NCBI RefSeq assembly: GCF_001039355.2
Contig: NW_019776157.1
Span: 1-25,901, forward strand
Source: Lingula anatina
Taxonomy: Eukaryota > Brachiopoda > Lingulata > Lingulida > Lingulidae
Length of the DNA: 25,901 nucleotides
Reading direction: 5' to 3'
The notes beneath the pieces were generated by a model. That model ran no database searches. It was not told the origin of the DNA and worked only from the letters and a program-made list of their open reading frames with translations. Both the position numbers and the translations under genes were made by a program. Of the stretch, positions 20,801-25,901 are shown piece after piece. Within the stretch, counting starts at the first letter, position 1; the number at the start of each line of letters is the position of its first letter.

Positions 20801-21686
20801 GATCGAGTGATCTATTCAGTTTATCCCTTGGCATGTCGAAATTATTTGAGTCATATAAGAATCTAGTAGAAGTGGTTTACATGTGTTACTGGGAATCCAC
20901 ACTCCACCGATGCTCGGTTCGTATGTACCTTTAAGCTATTGATAAAATGTCAAAGAAATCGAGCGCTACCTAAAGCAGATGAAACTCTTAAGTGGAACGT
21001 TTCATATCTTTTTGTAGGGAGTGAGGAACATTGCCGCCATTTCTCTGGAAATCGGCTACCCTACTGCAGCCTCTGCTCCACACAGCATCATCAACGGCTT
21101 CAAGAACTTGCTGGCCATTGCCGTGGAAACAGACTACAGTTTCCCTGCAGCTGAAACTGTGAGTGACTCGTGCTAAACCTATTTTGTATGTAAAGAGTAG
21201 GATATTGTGTATATTATGTGTATATTATTATTGGAATTTACAGGAATTTTCTTGTAGAGAAAAGCTAAATGTTTCCTATTTGATGATTGAGAAAAAAAAT
21301 AAATACTATTGACATATTTTATGTTAATGTGAAAGATGCAATTTACTTCACTGGGCTTAAAACCCAAATGAATGTATTTGTGATATTTTTTTTTGTGATT
21401 AATATTTGTCTTTTGTTTGGTGGCCAGTCAACTTATGCTTTGCCCTGGTTGTCTCAGCATTTCTTTGAAGTTCAAAAATTTCATTGAAGAATTTGGTAAT
21501 TTACCACACAACTTTTTTCTCCTGTCATTCCAGGTTAAGGAGTACCTCGCTGATCCATCCAAGTTTGCTGCTGCAGTCTCCGCCGCTGCTCCAGCTGCCG
21601 CTGAAGAGAAGAAGGAAGAGGCTCCGGCAGCCAAGGAAGAGTCCGAGGAGTCCGACGACGACATGGGCTTCGGTCTCTTTGATTAG
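17810..21686 (+). CDS. RPLP0: 60S acidic ribosomal protein P0 (uL10)
   Basis: Eight coding exons: 17810-17963, 18313-18388, 18841-18928, 19354-19500, 19846-19954, 20262-20338, 21018-21158 and 21534-21686. They total 945 nt, 314 aa, with every junction in frame, and the length is normal for the family. The N-terminus [10 protein letters not shown] and segments such as [13 protein letters not shown] and [15 protein letters not shown] are hallmark P0/L10 sequence that binds 28S rRNA at the stalk base. The last exon has an Ala-rich hinge followed by an acidic tail ending [11 protein letters not shown], the conserved stalk tip that recruits and activates translational GTPases. P0 holds the P1/P2 dimers on the large subunit. 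Introns are typical GT-AG. Intron 6 (20,339-21,017) carries a dispersed repeat also found at 8,935. Confidence 0.98.
19558..19830 (+). repeat. Imperfect internal duplication in an RPLP0 intron
   Basis: Between exons 4 and 5 of the coding series, AAGCCTCTCTGAT followed by a T-rich stretch and TTTCAT occurs twice (near 19,669 and 19,779), as does a GGTGGT.CA segment upstream of each. I looked for C/D or H/ACA snoRNA boxes and did not find a convincing set. Confidence 0.45.
20553..20938. repeat. Dispersed repeat, copy 2, in RPLP0 intron 6
   Basis: Same element as 8,935-9,324 in the same orientation. On the minus strand both copies keep a 65-codon open frame with a hydrophobic run (CLL.ILLVIL..TICW) and a second open segment ending STC.GIN then stop. 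Most differences I read in the second segment change the residue, which argues against selection on protein. Confidence 0.85.
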
Positions 21687-21895
21687 AGTTCCTTAGTACA
21701 GCGACATGCTGCATTTCTGTTCTTTTGACTGTATCTTTCACTTGGGAATAAGAACTGCTCTAGAAAAAGGACGTATGTTTTAATATTGATGTCATCTCGG
21801 TGAATTTGCAAATTTTATGGCCATGAAGTGCCCGGCTAGATGCACATGGCACGGATAGCCAACAAGCGTACCTGTGATGTACAGAAAAAGACAGA

Positions 21896-21901
21896 AATAA
21901 A
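21896..21901 (+). terminator. RPLP0 polyadenylation signal
   Basis: AATAAA about 210 bp after the stop codon, followed about 45 bp later by a T/G-rich stretch (TTTGTTGTTTTTTC) suitable as a downstream element. Confidence 0.75.
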
Positions 21902-21909
21902 GAAAGAAA

Positions 21910-22400
21910 AAATGAAGTAATTATCTCTCCTGATTTGTTGTTTTTTCATTTTTTCATTTCGTCATGCTTACCTTTTCCTATTTGTACTTTTTCCATGCAA
22001 GGGCTCGGGGTTAATTCTTCACACATAAGACAGTGATTTTTGTGAATGATATTGATAACCATTTTATTGATTTTGCTGAAACATTTGACATTCGAAAGTG
22101 GACATGATTAATGATAATGAATTTTGGTAAACACGGTTAAAATCTGTAAAAGCCATGAAAAAGTAAAAACATTTCGATAAAGAACGTATGGAAATGGTTA
22201 AAGAGAATTTTACACTGCATGGGAAAAACCTCAACTCAGCAAAAGTGTTTTTGTGTATTTTTGAGCTAAAAAATATCGAAAGCCTCGTTTAACTGACAAA
22301 AGCTTTCAAAAATGAATATCTTTACAGCAAATTGGTTACACATCAAAACAACCAAACGTGTAACAACAGATTTTTAAATGTTTCTGATTACTTTGAAAAT
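21910..22400. other. RPLP0 3' flank; no gene seen
   Basis: AT-rich spacer with no supported coding region or RNA gene. Confidence 0.5.
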
Positions 22401-22580
22401 AGATTGGCAATATTGAATAAAAGCAGTAAAACTTGCGTCAATATTTGCTGTTCTGTAGCAAATAGTGTTAAAACGAAGAGAAAGAGTATTTTAGATTGAC
22501 AATATTGAAAGCAATAAAACTTGCGTCAAAGTTTGCTGTTCTGTGGCAAATGGTGTTAAAACGAGGAGAAAGAGTATTTT
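22401..22580 (+). repeat. Two-copy 92-bp tandem repeat
   Basis: Units at 22,401-22,492 and 22,493-22,580 share AAACTTGCGTCAA, TTTGCTGTTCTGT and GAGAAAGAGTATTTT, with scattered changes. They lie just upstream of the putative promoter of the next gene. Confidence 0.85.
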
Positions 22581-22599
22581 ATTCGAAATTGCACATTTG

Positions 22600-22685
22600 T
22601 TTCACGTGGGGGCTGCCATTAGCTTCCTGGATGTTGCATTGTGGGAGGAAGTGTCCAACTTCCAGTAATACGCATGCGTCTTGTG
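22600..22685 (+). promoter_or_regulatory. Putative TATA-less promoter of the right-hand gene
   Basis: Within 80 bp there is an E-box CACGTG (22,603-22,608), GCATTGTGGGA (22,636-22,646) resembling half of a ZNF143 site, GGAAGT (22,647-22,652, ETS type) and the palindrome ACGCATGCGT (22,670-22,679, NRF1-like). Such clusters are typical of housekeeping promoters. Site identities are by motif only. Confidence 0.45.
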
Positions 22686-22986
22686 ATGGGAAGATTTTTC
22701 TGTGAGAGTCGAATTTGTAATTAGTGTTGTGCATTCATAGTCATATCTTTTTTAATTTACACTAATTAATGGCCAGGAATAAATAGGACAACGAGCACCA
22801 TTCTTCGTATCTCAGGGAATGTAAGTCATTTTTTCCAAGGAGCGGAATTCGATTTTAACAAGACCTCTGTCAAACCAAAACACCGACCGCCAAATGAAAT
22901 AACTGGAGAAAATAGATGCCCAGGTTGTCGGACCAACATTCAGTGAAAATAAGAAGATGATATCATATAATTACTGAAAAGACAGC

Positions 22987-23721
22987 ATGGATAACCGAAC
23001 TTCACGGAATATACCGACAGATGTCTATGAGTTGATCCCTATGGAGAGTTATGTCTCTCTAAGGGTGAGTTGACCATATTATTTATTATTGAAACCCAGC
23101 CCAAGTATTTGAGGTTGGCAGGTAAAAAATCAGGATCTACTTGAGTCATATGAGAGCTGCGTAATATTATCAAGGTGTATGAGGTTAACATACAAAGAGC
23201 AGGGTTTGTGTGTGTGTGTGTGTGGTTCATAATGATATTGGATTTTTTCTTTGCTTGTTTTCTATTTTTTAAATTTTTTTACATTCTGATTCACTTCTGA
23301 CTTGCAACACAATGGCAGTGAGAAGTACCTCCATTCCCCATACCTTCCCAGGTTATTTACTGTAGTAGTCATTTTCTATTTTAGGATACAGTTATGAATC
23401 TTAACTGAAAAAGCAAATGCATTTGCAAGTTGACAGGTGTAATTAGCCCCCCCACCCCACCCCCCCACCCCCCCCAAGAAAAGTTGTTTGGAAGGTTGGT
23501 TTCATTTGTTTGTATAATTATCTTCAATGTTTTTGCTACTCAATATATCTGATGATTAATTTGAAAGTGAGATACAAAGTTTACCTGGTATTTCACATTC
23601 GCACTGATAACTAGTGCGTTTTGAGTCATTAGCAAATGTTCACTCTGCCACCCAACACTTGGTTATCAGGGATATCACAGCACAAAGCCACAAATAGAAC
23701 TTACCTTGGATAACAAGCTAG
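22987..23721 (+). CDS. First exons of an unrecognised gene (partial)
   Basis: An ATG at 22,987 opens a 26-codon exon to 23,064 (starts MDNRTSRNIP, ends ESYVSLR) with a good GTGAGT donor in phase 0. A second exon at 23,670-23,721 has acceptor TTATCAG and donor GTAAGC, and continues the frame as GYHSTKPQIELTLDNKL, ending in phase 1. The combined 43 residues match no family I can name, with no signal peptide or TM. No further exon was found before the window ends. Exon 2 is less certain than exon 1. Confidence 0.4.
23447..23475. repeat. C-rich low-complexity run
   Basis: A near-homopolymeric C tract broken by single A residues, in the first intron of the putative right-hand gene. A 14-bp palindrome GCAAATGCATTTGC lies just before it (23,413-23,426). 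Confidence 0.9.
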
Positions 23722-24394
23722 GTAAGCTGTCAAATATATATGTTACTAAGCAGGGATTTCCCCAGGATTTGGGGTACAGGGAGTCCAAAATATACTGGCT
23801 TGACAGCTCTAGGGGGGAAGCCTTGTTTCTAAGGAATATAAATACAGTAAGTCATGTATGTTATATTATAATATTACATTGTATTGTATTCAGTATTTGT
23901 ATTGGGTTGTCTTCAATTAAACTTATGATAACGATCAGAATTTTTTGATATTTCACAGAGTTCATGGACTAAGGATACAACACAGTTAAAGGTATTTAAT
24001 ATGTGATAAATATCCATTAGATTTGGCGCGAAAATCTCATACAACATACCTTGAAGGTTGTTACTGGCAAGTAGGTCAAGAGTCATCCCAATCAAGTATA
24101 CACAGATAGAGGAACAATAACAGTACTTTCATTGTCCTTTGCTAGGTCATCACCTGACATTCTTAAAGTCAATAACTGGGGGCTTAGAAATATACAAAAA
24201 CAGTCTTTTTTTCTCTTGATGAACAACTGTGAAGGATTCAAACTTGTCCTAATTTTATATACTAGTAGTTAAGTGTCCTATATTGTCAGTAAAGTTTCTA
24301 GGAGCAATTCCTCAAGTATTGTTCAATTAATTACCAGTTTAATTTACTTAATAGCTTACCAGTATATATTAAAGATCTCCTTGCCAGCTTACCT
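23722..24394. other. No gene recognised
   Basis: AT-rich sequence with no supported exon, RNA gene or repeat; presumably intron of the right-hand gene. Confidence 0.4.
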
Positions 24395-24550
24395 GAGAGA
24401 TATCTTATAAATAAAGATTTAGTCATAGTGGTGGCAATACCTGCTGAATGTTTCACCTGATGTTTATACTGAGAGATAAATAAAGATTTAATCATAGTGC
24501 CGTGGTCTGTTCAAAAACCTGCTGAATGTTTCACTTGATAAATGTTTATG
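24395..24550 (+). repeat. Two-copy direct repeat of about 75-80 bp
   Basis: Both copies begin GAGAGATA, contain AATAAAGATTTA.TCATAGTG and end CCTGCTGAATGTTTCAC.TGAT, with small indels between. Confidence 0.8.
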
Positions 24551-24562
24551 CTCTTACTTTTT

Positions 24563-24590
24563 ATGTACAGACACAGATGTGTCTGTACAT
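24563..24590. repeat. 28-bp near-perfect palindrome
   Basis: Arms ATGTACAGACACA and TGTGTCTGTACAT (13 bp each, fully complementary) flank a 2-bp centre. Confidence 0.9.
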
Positions 24591-24603
24591 ATTGCCATCA
24601 CCT

Positions 24604-24659
24604 GCGTCTGTCGTCGCCGTCGTCGCCGATGCCGATGCCGATGCCGATGCCGTCGCCGT
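24604..24659. repeat. GATGCC / GTCGCC hexamer repeat
   Basis: Four consecutive GATGCC units flanked by GTCGCC variants form a GC-rich island of about 55 bp in AT-rich sequence. In the open frame of this stretch it reads as Asp-Ala/Val-Ala repeats, which I treat as low complexity rather than coding. Confidence 0.85.
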
Positions 24660-24738
24660 GCACTTTCACTGTAAACACGATAAGTGGAACACAGTTTTAT
24701 TTTTTGGTTTTATATTTACAGAGCTGATGAATATTCAT

Positions 24739-25123
24739 AAAACGCAGGTCAAGTTCGAAAATCAGCATGATCGGGCCATTATTGTAGAAGTTATGCTGTT
24801 TTTTCTCTTTTCAGCATATATGCAACCCTGTAAACACATTTTAAGGAAAACCGTTAGGCCTGTTGTCATGAAACTCAGAGAAGTAATCAATCTTTTTAAA
24901 ACGCAGGTCAAGTCCGAAAATGGGCATGATCGGGCCACTATTTTAGTAGTTATGCTGTTTTTTCCTTTTTTCAGCATATGTGCAACACTGTAAACACAAT
25001 TTAAGAAAAACAGATGGGCCAATTGTCATTAAACTCACAGGAGTGGTCAATCTTACTAAAACGCAGGTTGAGTTCGAAAATCAGCATAATCGGGCCATTA
25101 TTTTAGAAGTTATGCTGTTTTTT
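24739..25123 (+). repeat. Tandem repeat, about 160-bp unit, 2.4 copies
   Basis: Units start at 24,739, 24,898 and 25,058, each with AAAACGCAGGT, then GAAAAT..GCAT.ATCGGGCCA and TTATGCTGTTTTTT. Periods of 159 and 160 differ by one base, so an open frame spanning the first two units is not maintained as protein. Confidence 0.92.
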
Positions 25124-25901
25124 CACATTTCCTCAGATTCAATTCTTAGGCATGTTAACAGTCTTATTATTTTACTAATAAGATACATTAAAGTGTTTGT
25201 TTGACATTTCCTGCATCTTTACAACATTGTTAGTAGATTATGTAAAAATGATGGTAAACTTGTTATCGTGTATTGTGTAATAAAGTGTCAAAAATGGAAA
25301 TAAACTCATATCATTGCAGTTTGTCAGATTCAATCATTCACTATGTTCAGAATCTCAGAATGGAGGAAATTGGACATTTAACACTATTCTATTGATATTT
25401 TCCCATCTCATCAATTATCTTAGTTGATGCTATAAAAATGGCAGTAAACTGTTTATTTTGTTTTATGTTAAAAAAAGTGTTAAAAATGGAAATAAACCCA
25501 TGTCAGAACAGTGCTGTCTTGTTTCACATTTCCTCAGATTCAATTCTTAGGCATGTTAACAGTCTTATTATTTAACTAATAAGACATGTAAAAGTGTTTG
25601 GTTGACATTTCCTGCATCTTTACAACATTATTAGTTGATTATGTAAAAATGATGGTAAACTTGTTATCTTGTATTGTGTAATAAAGTTTCAAAAATGGAA
25701 ACAAACTCATATCATTGCAGTTTGTCAGATTTAATCATTCACTATGTTCAGAATCTCAGAATGGAGGAAATTGGACATTTAACACTGTTGTATTGATATT
25801 TTTCCCATCTCATCAATTTTCTTAGTTGATCGTATAAAAATGGCAGTAACCTGTTAATTTTGTTTTATGTTTAAAAAATTGTTAAAAATGGAAAAAAAAA
25901 A
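25124..25901 (+). repeat. Satellite-like 401-bp repeat, nearly two copies
   Basis: CACATTTCCTCAGATTC recurs at 25,124 and 25,525 (period 401) and the copies match almost to the end of the window. Each 401-bp unit is itself two diverged halves of about 200 bp, both containing AAAAATG.(T/C)GGTAA-type and AAAAATGGAAATAAAC motifs. It looks like a higher-order satellite whose array probably continues past the window. Confidence 0.9.

Noticed and set aside
21428-21741. Minus-strand and alternate-frame ORFs over the RPLP0 last exon
   Set aside because: They are shadows of the Ala/Glu-rich P0 tail.
24526-24993. 155-aa ORF as a gene
   Set aside because: It spans a hexamer island and two tandem repeat units whose spacing (159, 160) does not preserve frame.
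1-25901. CRISPR array, bacterial operon, rRNA or tRNA gene
   Set aside because: Spliceosomal introns and animal genes exclude bacterial features, and no tRNA or rRNA sequence was recognised.

Overview
The window is invertebrate animal DNA. It is AT-rich, its genes are split by GT-AG introns, and it holds microsatellites, MITE-like hairpins and a decayed Tc1-like transposase. Two conserved single-copy animal genes, RPLP0 and TMEM18, anchor the right half. I cannot name the species; a marine invertebrate, possibly a mollusc, is a weak guess.

Left part (about 1-13,885): three tandem, same-strand copies of a gene family for small type I membrane proteins. Each mature protein has one or more cysteine/tyrosine-rich domains with the pattern CC-x14-C-x3-CC-x7-CC-x16-C, including a YCCGTS..KYCC core like the Shisa / CYYR1 superfamily. 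A single transmembrane helix and a proline-rich cytosolic tail with PPxY motifs follow. Gene A (1366-2738) lacks its first exon in the window. Gene B (3853-7638) is complete, with a signal-peptide exon, four cysteine-rich exons, a TM exon and a tail exon; all joins keep frame and predict 379 aa. Gene C (10689-13509) has a signal exon and two cysteine-rich exons, then is cut at an assembly gap (N at 13885) just before the expected TM exon. A second single N (12630) sits between two identical 349-bp copies and is probably a failed contig overlap.

In B, internal domain exons begin and end in phase 1, so copies can be added or lost without breaking frame. Three of them lie in recent near-identical 337-bp units. 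The PPxY tail is damaged in both genes where it can be seen: a 29-bp tandem duplication shifts the frame in A, and an in-frame TAA in B leaves 46 open codons with three PPxY motifs beyond it.

Middle and right (about 14,450-21,900): TMEM18 lies on the minus strand (five coding exons, 142 aa) and RPLP0 on the plus strand (eight coding exons, 314 aa). They are head to head, with about 270 bp between the TMEM18 start codon and the likely RPLP0 first exon, suggesting a shared promoter. Beyond RPLP0 (22,400-25,901) is a probable TATA-less promoter with the first one or two exons of an unrecognised gene, followed by tandem and satellite-like repeats to the end of the window.
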